Shown piece by piece: positions 8,114 through 15,707 of a DNA stretch of 24,938 nt (position 1 is its first letter; every line of letters begins with the position of its first letter). The position numbers and the translations under genes were made by a program. Location: positions 1 through 24,938 of the forward strand of contig JALTZQ010000026.1 of NCBI GenBank assembly GCA_027046105.1, written 5' to 3'. The DNA is from Pyrodictiaceae archaeon (lineage in GTDB: Archaea; Thermoproteota; Thermoprotei_A; Sulfolobales; Pyrodictiaceae). The notes under the pieces were generated by a model. The model had not been told where the DNA came from and ran no database searches. It saw only the letters and a list, made by a program, of their open reading frames with translations.

Positions 8114-8341
8114 TTAGATAGCCTCCTTATTTGTTTTCATGGCATCTTCGTGCAATATGCATGTAAATTCCTCGCAGAATAAGGGGGGATTACAGAATTT
8201 TAGCTAGGTTCTAAGTACTTAGTAGTCCTCAAGAAGAACTAGGCTTCATAACAACTGATACTTGGTACTTTCCCTGGGTAGATGCACTAAACCCTTGATC
8301 GTAAGGAAAAGCGAAAGCTTAGACGTGGTGTAATTCTGTTT

Positions 8342-8353
8342 TTTAGAAAAAAT
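8342..8353 (-). terminator. T-rich terminator candidate downstream of the alkaline phosphatase
   Basis: On the reverse strand a run of six T is followed by CTAAAAAACAG, beginning about 26 bases after the phosphatase stop. Archaeal RNA polymerase stops at such T-runs without needing a hairpin. Confidence 0.4.
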
Positions 8354-8378
8354 GTAGGATTAAGTGTTGTACCCTCTA

Positions 8379-9962
8379 TTATCCGCTGATGATCCATAGT
8401 TCTAGTGATTCTGGATATAGTGTAGGTGTTAGTGCTTCACCATAATTACCCGTATATATTAGGTAGACGTCTTCTAGGTCTATTACACCGTTATTGTTCA
8501 TGTCGATGCGTCTCTCGATAGTAGTGTCTACTCTTTCTCCTAGAAATGCTGTTAGTACTATGTATGCATCCTTGGAGTCAACAATTCCGTCGCCGTTAAT
8601 GTCTCCTGGTATTGGTGAAAGCGTTATAGTGATTTCTGTTGTAGGCTCTGTTAGCCCGAATAACATTAGCTTGGCTAGTCTCTTGCCGATCTCTGCTTGA
8701 TGTAGTAGGCCAGTGAATAGTTTTGATCCTGGACCGTAGGCGAATACTGGTATTGGTTGGCCAGTGTGTTTAGATGTAGCAAATGCTACTCCAATGTATT
8801 TGCTGATGATCCTTCCGATCTCAGTGTATCCAGCGTACTTGTGTATCTTGAACGCATCTAGTATGGCTTGTGCCTCCTCATCTGTTATCTCTATCCCAGT
8901 ATACTCCTTGATAACCTCCTTGGGGTCGGCTCCACCGAGTATAAGGTTGCCCATGTACTCTGAGCTGGCTTTGACGTTGAGGAGTAGTGTGAAGTTTATG
9001 GTCTGGCCATAACCGTATCCTCCGACAGCAGTGCCGCCTGTCTCGTGGTCGGCTGTTACAATTACTAGTGTGTCTCCGCGGGCTAGTGCATAGTTTAATG
9101 CTAGTGCAACTACGTCATCAAGCTCCTTTGCTTCAGCAGCTAGCGTAGCAGCATCATTGCTATGTGCTGCGTGGTCTATTCTACCAGCTTCAACCATTAG
9201 GAAGAAGCCATTGGGGTTATCATCTAGTATGTCAATGGCTTTTGCAACCATGTCTACAAGGCTTGGTACATCCTCATACTCGTCTCTATCCAGTACGTAT
9301 GGTATATGGCTGCTCGCGAATAGTCCTAGAACCTTGCCGCTCTCAACCTCTAGTAGTTGTGTTCTGCTAAATACTATTGTGTAGCCCTTCTCTCTAGCTC
9401 TCTCCAGCAATGTATCATCAAAATACCTTAAGCCACCACCTAGTATAACATCAACACCGCTCTCAACTAGTTGTTCTGCTATCTCAGCCTCCATCCCCCT
9501 ACTAGGTACGTGGCTAGCGAAAGCTGCAGGTGTAGCATGGGTTACTCTAGTGGTCGTTACAATACCGGTGGACTTGCCCAGCAACTGTGCAAGCTCTATG
9601 AGGGTCATAACACTAACAGCTTTACCGTTAACGGGAACCATAGCTATCATACCATTCTCAGTTTTAATTCCAGTTGCCATGGCTGTAGCCGTTGCCGCGG
9701 AATCAGGTACTTCGCCGCTAAGTGAATCCGTGAATACTATACCGATGTCGGTAAAGTATTCTAGGGCTAGTTTACCGTAGGCTAGTTGTGCAAGCCTTAT
9801 ATGTGAGAAACTCGTACCATCACCTATTATTAGTATGATGTTCTTAGGACTATTACCGGTCTGTAAAGGTGTCGTGCTTGTATAAGCTATGGTTGTTGTA
9901 ACCGCTAATACCACTAATACGATACCGCCTAATATGGCTAAGAAGCGGTGTGCCCTGACCAT
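8379..9962 (-). CDS. Secreted alkaline phosphatase with C-terminal dockerin-like domain
   Basis: The protein has 527 residues. An N-terminal signal or anchor segment (about residues 5-27, hydrophobic after RAHR) indicates export. The PhoA-type core has IIGDGTS with Asp48 as metal ligand, PDSAATATAMATG with the Ser88 nucleophile, VEAGRIDHAAHSNDAA, VIVTADHETGG and a late SKHTGQPIPVFAYGPG supplying the last His ligands. It hydrolyses phosphate monoesters outside the cell. From about residue 450 two Ca-binding EF-like loops follow, DINGDGIVDSKDA (from 454) and DMNNNGVIDLEDV (from 487), the layout of a type I dockerin. No cohesin gene is visible nearby. The ATG start lies downstream of GAGGGGGTG. 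It is a lone gene with its own TATA-like element and T-rich end. Confidence 0.93.
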   Translation of the reverse strand: MVRAHRFLAILGGIVLVVLAVTTTIAYTSTTPLQTGNSPKNIILIIGDGTSFSHIRLAQLAYGKLALEYFTDIGIVFTDSLSGEVPDSAATATAMATGIKTENGMIAMVPVNGKAVSVMTLIELAQLLGKSTGIVTTTRVTHATPAAFASHVPSRGMEAEIAEQLVESGVDVILGGGLRYFDDTLLERAREKGYTIVFSRTQLLEVESGKVLGLFASSHIPYVLDRDEYEDVPSLVDMVAKAIDILDDNPNGFFLMVEAGRIDHAAHSNDAATLAAEAKELDDVVALALNYALARGDTLVIVTADHETGGTAVGGYGYGQTINFTLLLNVKASSEYMGNLILGGADPKEVIKEYTGIEITDEEAQAILDAFKIHKYAGYTEIGRIISKYIGVAFATSKHTGQPIPVFAYGPGSKLFTGLLHQAEIGKRLAKLMLFGLTEPTTEITITLSPIPGDINGDGIVDSKDAYIVLTAFLGERVDTTIERRIDMNNNGVIDLEDVYLIYTGNYGEALTPTLYPESLELWIISG

Positions 9963-10010
9963 AGAATGCGGACACCCCCTCAGCGGTTATAACACTACTA
10001 CCTCATTTAG

Positions 10011-10020
10011 GAAATAAATC
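10011..10020 (-). promoter_or_regulatory. TATA-like promoter element of the alkaline phosphatase
   Basis: The reverse strand reads GATTTATTTC about 50 bases before ATG 9962. A start some 25 bases downstream leaves a leader of about 25-30 bases that holds the GAGGGGGTG ribosome-binding site. Confidence 0.4.
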
Positions 10021-10524
10021 TTACCTAGGCAACGCCATGAAATTAGCTTGTAACCCTTGAAAAACTTTCTAAGACACATTGCTAAACGTTAAACCATATA
10101 GAGGCTTGCTAGCACCGAAGTGTTTCCCCGGATGCTTAACTAAGGGAACAAAGGGTCAGGATATAGGCCCGTTGAGGTAATTGGATGCTCTAAATGAGGG
10201 GTTCGTGAGCCGAGATAGGGTTAGACCTTCGTTGCAGGGGTAGTGTTCATACTATTGAAGCTTATGCTGTAGTAGTAAGTGTTGTGGCGAACTTGTTCAG
10301 GATAAGTCCATAATCAAGACTAATTGTAGCTACTGATGAGTTAAGTGTTAGTCCAGTGTGGAGTGTAACCGTATAAAGTAGAATGTGGGTGTTTAGAGTA
10401 CCAAGCATTGGATTCTTACGAATTTCTTATAATATTTGTATCATCTCGTGGCAACAATTGGTTATTCAACTGTGCTAACACATTATGCCTTTATAGTGGT
10501 TAGAATCCATTGGAAAACATGAAG

Positions 10525-10541
10525 TATGGCTAATTACCATA
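10525..10541. repeat. Inverted repeat upstream of the HEPN/MNT pair
   Basis: TATGG at 10525-10529 and CCATA at 10537-10541 are exact reverse complements around CTAATTA, 50 bases before the HEPN start. It could be an operator of the module, but the arms are only 5 bp. Confidence 0.25.
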
Positions 10542-10590
10542 TTAAGCATCATGGTGTTATAGGGAATTGTAGTTAAAAGGTGGAGATACA

Positions 10591-11013
10591 ATGGTGCTAC
10601 GTCCTCGCGACTGGCTTGCACAGGCACTTCGCGATTTACGGCATGCTATATCTAGTATCTCACTTGACGATTATGAGTGGGCATGTTTTGCAGCACATCA
10701 AGCAGCGGAGAAGGCGTTAAAGGCCGTTTATCAGGTCTTCGGCTACGAGGCTTGGGGTCATGATTTAGTGAGGCTTACTCGTGGTCTTCGTGAGCTAGGT
10801 GTTCAGCCTCCGTCGGTAGTAGTGGAGTATGCAGCAATGCTAGATAAGCATTATACTACTGCCCGTTACCCTAACACGTATACTGAGGGATACCCGGGCG
10901 AACATTATACTAGTAGGGAGGCAAAGCTGTGCGTTGAAGCTGCAAGGACAATCGTTAACTGGGCCAAAGGTATTATCGAGGCTAGACAGGGAGGAAATAC
11001 TGAAGCGAGTTAG
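10591..11013 (+). CDS. HEPN-domain protein of a HEPN/MNT module
   Basis: This 140-residue protein has typical HEPN features: RDWLAQALRDLRHA at the N-terminus, then WACFAAHQAAEKALKAVY, a helix with conserved His-Gln-Ala-Glu-Lys-Ala-Lys, HDLVRLTRGLREL, and a C-terminal helix after YPNTYTEGYPGEHYTSREA. HEPN proteins of this group are small all-helical proteins, many of them RNases controlled by an MNT partner. The R-x4-6-H RNase motif of active HEPN toxins is not obvious here, so nuclease activity is uncertain. The ATG is preceded by AGGTGGAG. The nucleotidyltransferase follows, with an overlapping start. It is a paralogue of the partial gene at the left edge. Confidence 0.88.
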   Translation: MVLRPRDWLAQALRDLRHAISSISLDDYEWACFAAHQAAEKALKAVYQVFGYEAWGHDLVRLTRGLRELGVQPPSVVVEYAAMLDKHYTTARYPNTYTEGYPGEHYTSREAKLCVEAARTIVNWAKGIIEARQGGNTEAS

Positions 11014-11326
11014 GCTATTCACTAGGCAGGTGTTACAACGTATCCAGGGGATTTGCTGCGTAATTGTAATTGGAAGTGTTGCCCACGGTAACCATGGGCC
11101 TCGCAGTGACGTCGATATAGTAGTCGTCCTAGACCGTGTCGATGATAGGATATATGCATTGCTAAAGAAACTTGCTGTGGACACTATAGGCCTCCCAATA
11201 GACCTCATACTCATCACTGTAGAACAACTAGGTCAGCATATGACTGCAGCGACGAGGTTTTACCAGGAGCTTCAGAAAGGTGTATGGATCCATGTAGATC
11301 CTAGGTGTGTGGAGCAGACTCCCTAG
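10934..11326 (+). CDS. MNT-type nucleotidyltransferase (second module)
   Basis: From TTG 10934 the protein has 130 residues. The nucleotidyltransferase signature is GSVAHGN at 47-53, followed by RSDVDIVVVLD with the Asp pair at 59 and 61; VDTIGLPIDLILITVEQL contains the likely third acid. The usual Arg after Gly-Ser is Val here, unlike the first module's GSRARG. The start is uncertain: TTG 10934 overlaps the HEPN gene by 80 bases, and GTG 11030 would leave only 14 residues before the motif and cut the first helix (LDREEILKRVRLF), so an overlapping start is favoured. It most likely acts with the HEPN protein encoded just upstream. Confidence 0.8.
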   Translation: MKLQGQSLTGPKVLSRLDREEILKRVRLFTRQVLQRIQGICCVIVIGSVAHGNHGPRSDVDIVVVLDRVDDRIYALLKKLAVDTIGLPIDLILITVEQLGQHMTAATRFYQELQKGVWIHVDPRCVEQTP

Positions 11327-11327
11327 G

Positions 11328-11336
11328 CTATATAAG
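11328..11336 (+). promoter_or_regulatory. TATA box of the MATE exporter operon
   Basis: CTATATAAG directly after the MNT stop lies about 45 bases before TTG 11378. This predicts a leader of about 20 bases containing a GGATGATG stretch as a weak ribosome-binding site. Confidence 0.5.
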
Positions 11337-11377
11337 TGGGTTTCAGAAGAGTTTACCAATTCAGCGGATGATGTTCA

Positions 11378-12763
11378 TTGGGTGATGATTTTGTTTTTCG
11401 AGAACGTGTGCTGCGTGAGCAGAGCCTTGTTAAGCTGCTTGTCTGGCTTGCTTGGCCTATGACTATTTCAGCTGCCTTAAACTCTCTCTACCACTTCGTA
11501 GACACGATTTGGCTTGGTAGGGTTGGCTCTGCTGCTTTAGCTACTCCGACTCTCTCTTGGCCTCTCCTAATGTTCTTTAACACTATTGGATTCGGGCTTG
11601 CAGCTAGTGTTTCAGCACTTGTTGGCCAATATACTGGTGCTGGTGACCTAGAGAAGGCTTGGCGAGCATATAGTGGTGTTTTCGGCCTATATCTGCTCCT
11701 CTCCCTACCCGTTACAGCGGCGGCCATAGTAGTTGTACCAGTCTACGTGGATCTCATAGGTATGCCTCGAGATGTTGCTTTATTGGCTACTACGTATTTG
11801 ACGATACTTGTGTTAGGTCTACCCTTGCAATACATTATCTTCCTTTTCAATACTGGTCTCCAAGCACTTGGTGATACAAGGACGCCGATGAAGATCTCAC
11901 TAGCATCTACGGGAATCAACATGGTGCTAGACCCATTACTGATTTTTCCTCCAGTGGGTCTTGGTGTTGCAGGTGCAGCGATAGCTACACTCTTAGCCGA
12001 GGCTGTTGCAGCAGGGTATGCAGTTTACTCGTTAGCCACTGGTAGACATGGTTTGAGGGTAAGGCTAGCATACATTGTTCCTTCCAAGGCTCTTCTCTTG
12101 CGTGTTGCTAGGATATCACTACCAGTCATGGGTGATCACGCTGTTACTGCTACTGGTTTTAGCGTTATGGCTGCACTAGCTGCTGGGCTAGGTACTGTGG
12201 TGAGTGCAGCCTATGGTATAGGTCAGGCGTTGTTAAGTTTAGACCACATGATATCTATGCCATTTGCGCGTGCTACGGGGATAGTTGTCGCACAAAGCAT
12301 TGGTGCTGGCCTCTACGAGAGAGCTAAGAAGGCTGCATTAACAGGGATGGGTGTTGCAGCTGGTCTCTCAACGATTTTCATGGCGGCTATCATAATGCTT
12401 GGGGGCTCCTTCATAGCACTATTTACTCAGGACTTGGAGGTCCAGGCTATAGCCTATGAGATGCTTGTACTTTTTGGACCTAGTATAGTGTTCTTCAACG
12501 TGTTTATGGTGGCTCGTGGTGTTGCAAATGCTAGTGGGCATACATTGTTCATGTCAGTGAATAGTATTGCTAGGCTATGGCTTCTAAGAGTTACATTAAG
12601 CTACTTGCTAGCCTATAGGGCTGGAATGGGGGCTACGGGGCTCTGGCTAGGTATGGCAATAAGCAACTATGTCTCTGGCGCTGTGGCTGCTGCATGGGTG
12701 TTATATGGGGCGTGGACTAGACCTGCAATCGAAAAACCGAGAGAGCAGGTGGCAAGAGGTTGA
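11378..12763 (+). CDS. MATE-family multidrug/cation antiporter
   Basis: The 461-residue protein is strongly hydrophobic and consistent with 12 membrane helices in two similar halves. The opening region (LVWLAWPMTISAALNSLYHF, VDTIWLGRVG) and the GLGVAGAAIATLLAE and LQALGDTRTPMKISLASTGIN stretches are characteristic of MATE exporters, which expel organic compounds in exchange for protons or sodium ions. The start is TTG 11378; GTG 11405 is an alternative. The stop TGA overlaps the TTG start of the next small membrane protein by 4 bases, so the two are translationally coupled. Transported substrates cannot be inferred. Confidence 0.92.
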   Translation: MGDDFVFRERVLREQSLVKLLVWLAWPMTISAALNSLYHFVDTIWLGRVGSAALATPTLSWPLLMFFNTIGFGLAASVSALVGQYTGAGDLEKAWRAYSGVFGLYLLLSLPVTAAAIVVVPVYVDLIGMPRDVALLATTYLTILVLGLPLQYIIFLFNTGLQALGDTRTPMKISLASTGINMVLDPLLIFPPVGLGVAGAAIATLLAEAVAAGYAVYSLATGRHGLRVRLAYIVPSKALLLRVARISLPVMGDHAVTATGFSVMAALAAGLGTVVSAAYGIGQALLSLDHMISMPFARATGIVVAQSIGAGLYERAKKAALTGMGVAAGLSTIFMAAIIMLGGSFIALFTQDLEVQAIAYEMLVLFGPSIVFFNVFMVARGVANASGHTLFMSVNSIARLWLLRVTLSYLLAYRAGMGATGLWLGMAISNYVSGAVAAAWVLYGAWTRPAIEKPREQVARG

Positions 12764-12984
12764 CCAGAGATAGTAGGCGTTACTCCTCACTTGCATGGCT
12801 CTTAGCCTATGGACTGATCGGGCTAAGCATTTACTTCCTCCTACTATCCGTAACGTATATGGCGTCCGATGAGCCTCACGTGGCTGCTAGCTTATTATCA
12901 GCACTAATAGGCTTCATACTGCTCTCAGCGGGCTCGTCCATAGCACGAACAATTATCTTAGCGAGAACTCGAGGAGAGGAGTAA
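12760..12984 (+). CDS. Small two-helix membrane protein
   Basis: The 74-residue product has two hydrophobic segments (about residues 12-32 and 41-62: LAWLLAYGLIGLSIYFLLL and VAASLLSALIGFILLSAGS) with a short polar link and a positively charged tail. It matches no family I recognise. The TTG start overlaps the stop of the MATE gene in TTGA, so it is translated with the exporter and might be an accessory subunit. That role is inferred from position only. Confidence 0.6.
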   Translation: MTRDSRRYSSLAWLLAYGLIGLSIYFLLLSVTYMASDEPHVAASLLSALIGFILLSAGSSIARTIILARTRGEE

Positions 12985-13035
12985 GGATACTTTTGCCCCT
13001 CCTAGAAACCACACACTAGTCGTGGGAATACATGC

Positions 13036-13320
13036 ATGTTACGTGACATAATAAGGAATCTCTTGGAACTAATACGTGGCTTTAGTGAGGCTCTTAAACA
13101 GCAAAGCATTGAAGCTCTGGAACTAGAGCTTATTGAGCTTGAGCATGCCTTTTACACACTCGTACTCGGCTCACTAGCTGGCATACCAGGTATTCCTCCA
13201 GGTCTTGCTATAGAAGTTCTGCCCGTGGCTGGCCAGGAGCTGAAAATGTTTCTTGATCGTAGTGGTAGGGGTGGAGACGTCCTAGGTGACTACTTTAGTA
13301 GATTTGGAGGCGAATGGTGA
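13036..13320 (+). CDS. Small unknown protein coupled to the ArsA/Get3 ATPase
   Basis: This 94-residue protein is not recognised. The first half is helical and charged (IIRNLLELIRGFSEALKQQ, ALELELIELEHAFYTLVLGS). The second half has a Gly/Pro-rich turn (LAGIPGIPPGLAIEVLPV) and a helix ending in FLDRSGRGGD. It has no signal peptide and no cysteines. The start is ATG 13036. Its end overlaps the ATG of the ATPase gene by 7 bases, so a shared complex with that ATPase is plausible but unproved. Confidence 0.6.
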   Translation: MLRDIIRNLLELIRGFSEALKQQSIEALELELIELEHAFYTLVLGSLAGIPGIPPGLAIEVLPVAGQELKMFLDRSGRGGDVLGDYFSRFGGEW

Positions 13321-14312
13321 TGAGGGAACTAGCCGAGATCTTCCCCCGTATTAGTAATAGGCCACACATAGTTATTACCATGGGTAAGGGTGGCGTGGGC
13401 AAGACCACTATTAGCATAGTATTAGGTCTACTCCTTTCCACTAAGGGACGGGTACTCGTAGCTAGCCTTGACCCCGCACAACATCTACGTGAATACCTTA
13501 AGCTACCACATGTTGGGAGAGATCACCAAGTTTACGGTGATCTATGGGCCATACAATACGATATTGATATAGCGGCAAAGAGGCTTGCCGAGGACTATGC
13601 TATTATGGTGAAAAGGCTTTTACCAGGCCTCACATCGCTAAACATAGACAATATCGTAGACGCACTACGTGATGCACCAGGTTTTGAAGAGGAGGTCTTC
13701 CTTCGGCTACTAAGCGAGCTATATCAGCGAAACTACGACTACATAGTGATAGACACACCACCTACTGGGATAGCACTACGTGTTCTAAGACTACCCTCAC
13801 TCTACGAGTTCTGGCTTGAACAATTAACTAGGATAAGGGAACGTATAGTGTCTCTTAGGTATACAATATCGAGGGTTCTTGGGAAGCCCATTAAACCCTC
13901 TGACCCTGTTCTGGACAAACTCTACCAGCTACGTGAAAAATATCATCGATTAAACGAGGCTCTACGAGACAGAGAGAAAACTAGTCTTGTTATAGTGGCT
14001 ACACCAGAGCCCCTACCTGTCTACGAAGCGCAAGCTGTTGTACAAAAACTTGAACCGCAAGGGATACTGCCAAGACTCTTTGTTCTCAATCGCTACCTAG
14101 GTAGTAAGGCTATAGAATTAGGTATAGGCGATGTAGAAAAAACATCGCTAGATAGGTTAGAGAAGCTACGCTGTAGTATTGGTACACAGCCTCCACTACT
14201 CATAATAGGCCATGCAGGCTTTGCACCACGTAGCCTGGATGATGCTAGGAGGTTGCTGAACCATATTCTAGAACTACGTACGGTATGTGAAACCCAAAAA
14301 CATGTACCATAG
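13314..14312 (+). CDS. ArsA/Get3-family ATPase
   Basis: The 332-residue protein has a deviant Walker A GKGGVGKTT at 24-32, a switch I region SLDPAQHLREY, and DYIVIDTPPTGIALRVLRLP (switch II/Walker B), in the order of ArsA/Get3/TRC40 ATPases. LFVLNRYL near residue 258 corresponds to the adenine-contacting Asn strand. The family either energises arsenite export (ArsA) or targets tail-anchored membrane proteins (Get3). No ArsB-type pump or arsenic repressor is visible, so a Get3-like targeting role is the better guess. Switch I has SLDPAQ where typical members have STDPAH, a divergence worth noting. ATG 13320 is an alternative start. Confidence 0.85.
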   Translation: MVMRELAEIFPRISNRPHIVITMGKGGVGKTTISIVLGLLLSTKGRVLVASLDPAQHLREYLKLPHVGRDHQVYGDLWAIQYDIDIAAKRLAEDYAIMVKRLLPGLTSLNIDNIVDALRDAPGFEEEVFLRLLSELYQRNYDYIVIDTPPTGIALRVLRLPSLYEFWLEQLTRIRERIVSLRYTISRVLGKPIKPSDPVLDKLYQLREKYHRLNEALRDREKTSLVIVATPEPLPVYEAQAVVQKLEPQGILPRLFVLNRYLGSKAIELGIGDVEKTSLDRLEKLRCSIGTQPPLLIIGHAGFAPRSLDDARRLLNHILELRTVCETQKHVP

Positions 14313-14457
14313 TATGCTAGTTCTTTAATGCGGTCTTAAGCCACTAGATCCCCTTCTAGAAGAGTCCTTCTCAATACTGTGGTACAGCTCTATCCTAGTA
14401 CTGATCCATGAGACTACTTGCCAAGGTACACAAGAAGGGTTTCACGCTATTCCAGCA

Positions 14458-14467
14458 TTTTATAAAG
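14458..14467 (+). promoter_or_regulatory. TATA box of the Bat-like regulator operon
   Basis: TTTTATAAAG is a near-consensus archaeal TATA box. It predicts transcription from about 14487-14490, giving a leader of about 45 bases before ATG 14533, or a leaderless message if TTG 14488 were used. Confidence 0.6.
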
Positions 14468-14532
14468 CGATACATATATTAGAATCGTTGAAATATTCCG
14501 GTGAGCCCGGATGGGAGGGAAGGGTAGTACCC

Positions 14533-15348
14533 ATGAAACCTAGTATAGTATTCTGTGTCATGAGGCGTCATTTCTGCCCTATTGTGCAGATTCTGAGAGA
14601 TAGCATTGAATCAACGACTGTAAGTGTAGGGAATGGGGATAATGGTACAGTGCTAGGCTCTTTATCTAGACCCCTCCTCGCTGCACGCATACTCCGTGCC
14701 CATTGCGAGAATGGTTGGCTAGAGGTTTGGGCCCGCGTAAGTGGTGAGGCTGCTTTAATGAGGGAGTTTGAGAATGCTACTAAGCGTGCTAGGAGGGTTC
14801 GAGCACAAACGGTATTCAAAAACCCCTTTAACCATATTGTACGCCTCCTCTTACCCGATGAGAACTGTAGAGATTGTGCATGGTGCCCCCTAGTTCGGGG
14901 CTTAATGGGGGCTTTCGTGAAGAGTGCTGTTGCGACACCGGACTTCATTCTTGTGGAGCTAGTTGTTTCAAGGAACTCTATGTTGAAGGAGCTTGAAGCT
15001 CTTGGCTGTGAGATTGTTAAACAACAATCCATAGAGGAAATGGATTACATGCTGACTCCTAAGCAGGAGCTAGCCTTAGTCTATGAGTTGTTCCGGGGCT
15101 ACTATAGCATGCCTAGACGGGTAGGGCTCAAAGAGCTTGCTGAAGAACTAGGCTTATCGATTTCGTCACTTGCCGAGCACTTGAGGAAGGCAGAGGAGAA
15201 AGTTGTCGAGGCATTCATGAGGCACGAGCTACCACACTATATGGTTTACCGTGTTATTGAAGGTGCTATGCCCCAAGCTGGTGATGGGGGTAAGGGGCGT
15301 GGTAGGAGAAAAAGGAAGGCTGCATTAGCTGCTGGTGAAGCTAAGTGA
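14533..15348 (+). CDS. Bat-like HTH_10 transcription regulator with Cys cluster
   Basis: The protein has about 271 residues from ATG 14533, which is preceded by GGGAGGGAAGG; the frame is open to TTG 14488. The C-terminal part (LTPKQELALVYELFRGYYSM, GLKELAEELGLSISSLAEHL, then RKAEEKVVEAF) is the HTH_10 domain of bacterio-opsin-activator (Bat)-type archaeal regulators. The N-terminal part is a sensor-like region; a Cys group CRDCAWC near the middle and C8/C15/C57 could bind metal or a cofactor. The tail is very basic (GKGRGRRKRKAALAAG), suiting nucleic-acid contact. Its stop overlaps the GTG start of the PTPS-like gene (GTGA), so the regulator and enzyme-like protein are coupled. Target genes are unknown. 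Confidence 0.75.
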   Translation: MKPSIVFCVMRRHFCPIVQILRDSIESTTVSVGNGDNGTVLGSLSRPLLAARILRAHCENGWLEVWARVSGEAALMREFENATKRARRVRAQTVFKNPFNHIVRLLLPDENCRDCAWCPLVRGLMGAFVKSAVATPDFILVELVVSRNSMLKELEALGCEIVKQQSIEEMDYMLTPKQELALVYELFRGYYSMPRRVGLKELAEELGLSISSLAEHLRKAEEKVVEAFMRHELPHYMVYRVIEGAMPQAGDGGKGRGRRKRKAALAAGEAK

Positions 15349-15707
15349 CAAGGTATAGAGTGTGCTATCAATCCGTGTTCTCTGCCTTACATCGGGTAAT
15401 AGGGCATCCTAGAGGCTCCATGCCTCATGGCCACGATTTCTTGCTAACTGTTTGCGTCTCCTCGGATAGGCTTGATGAAAGGGGCTTTGTTGTCGACTAC
15501 TATGTGCTCAAGGAGATCGTTGACGATATTGTGGTGAAGCTTAACTATAGTTTAGCAAACGAGGTCTTAGGCTTAGAGAGTGCCAGTAGCGAGTTGATTG
15601 CTGAACGTATCCAGCGGATGATTGCAGAGAAACTTGGTGTTGATCGAGGAAGGATTTGTATTAAGCTTTGCGGGCCACCAAGCTTCTGTGTAGAAGTAGA
15701 GTGCTAG
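15345..15707 (+). CDS. 6-pyruvoyl-tetrahydropterin synthase/QueD-fold protein, non-canonical
   Basis: At 120 residues the length is typical of the PTPS/QueD fold (T-fold). The zinc triad is visible: His16 in FSALHRV and His28/His30 in PHGHDF. The catalytic Cys expected four residues before the HGH motif is Gly24. The usual LDH of the catalytic Asp-His is LNY (about 67-69). The C-terminal Glu that anchors the pterin is not evident in CIKLCGPPSFCVEVEC. Family members make pterin or the 7-deazaguanine precursor of queuosine/archaeosine; loss of these residues argues for another reaction or a binding role. The GTG start overlaps the stop of the HTH_10 regulator. The end overlaps the convergent peptidase by CTAG. 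Confidence 0.75.
   Translation: MTRYRVCYQSVFSALHRVIGHPRGSMPHGHDFLLTVCVSSDRLDERGFVVDYYVLKEIVDDIVVKLNYSLANEVLGLESASSELIAERIQRMIAEKLGVDRGRICIKLCGPPSFCVEVEC

Larger units (their letters stand above)
7705..8378. other. Gene-poor stretch with gene remnants
   Basis: The stretch is about 670 bases without a convincing intact gene. An 80-codon open frame on the plus strand (7846-8088) has low-complexity Ser/Asn-rich content, no good ribosome-binding site and no recognisable fold. The reverse strand between 7968 and 8113 has two protein-like pieces in different frames, listed separately. The part from about 8115 to 8340 shows no feature that I can support. Confidence 0.4.
9963..10590. other. Gene-poor stretch between phosphatase and HEPN gene
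   Basis: There are about 630 bases with no open frame of convincing length on either strand. It holds the divergent promoters of the two flanking genes. It also has isolated TATA-like stretches (CGTATAAAG near 10369, CTTATAATA near 10427) that could serve an unannotated RNA, but no matching RNA structure was recognised. Confidence 0.4.

Noticed and set aside
14568..15032. Reverse-strand frame of 154 codons inside the HTH_10 regulator gene
   Set aside because: It is a shadow of the regulator, with no ribosome-binding site and no recognisable domain.
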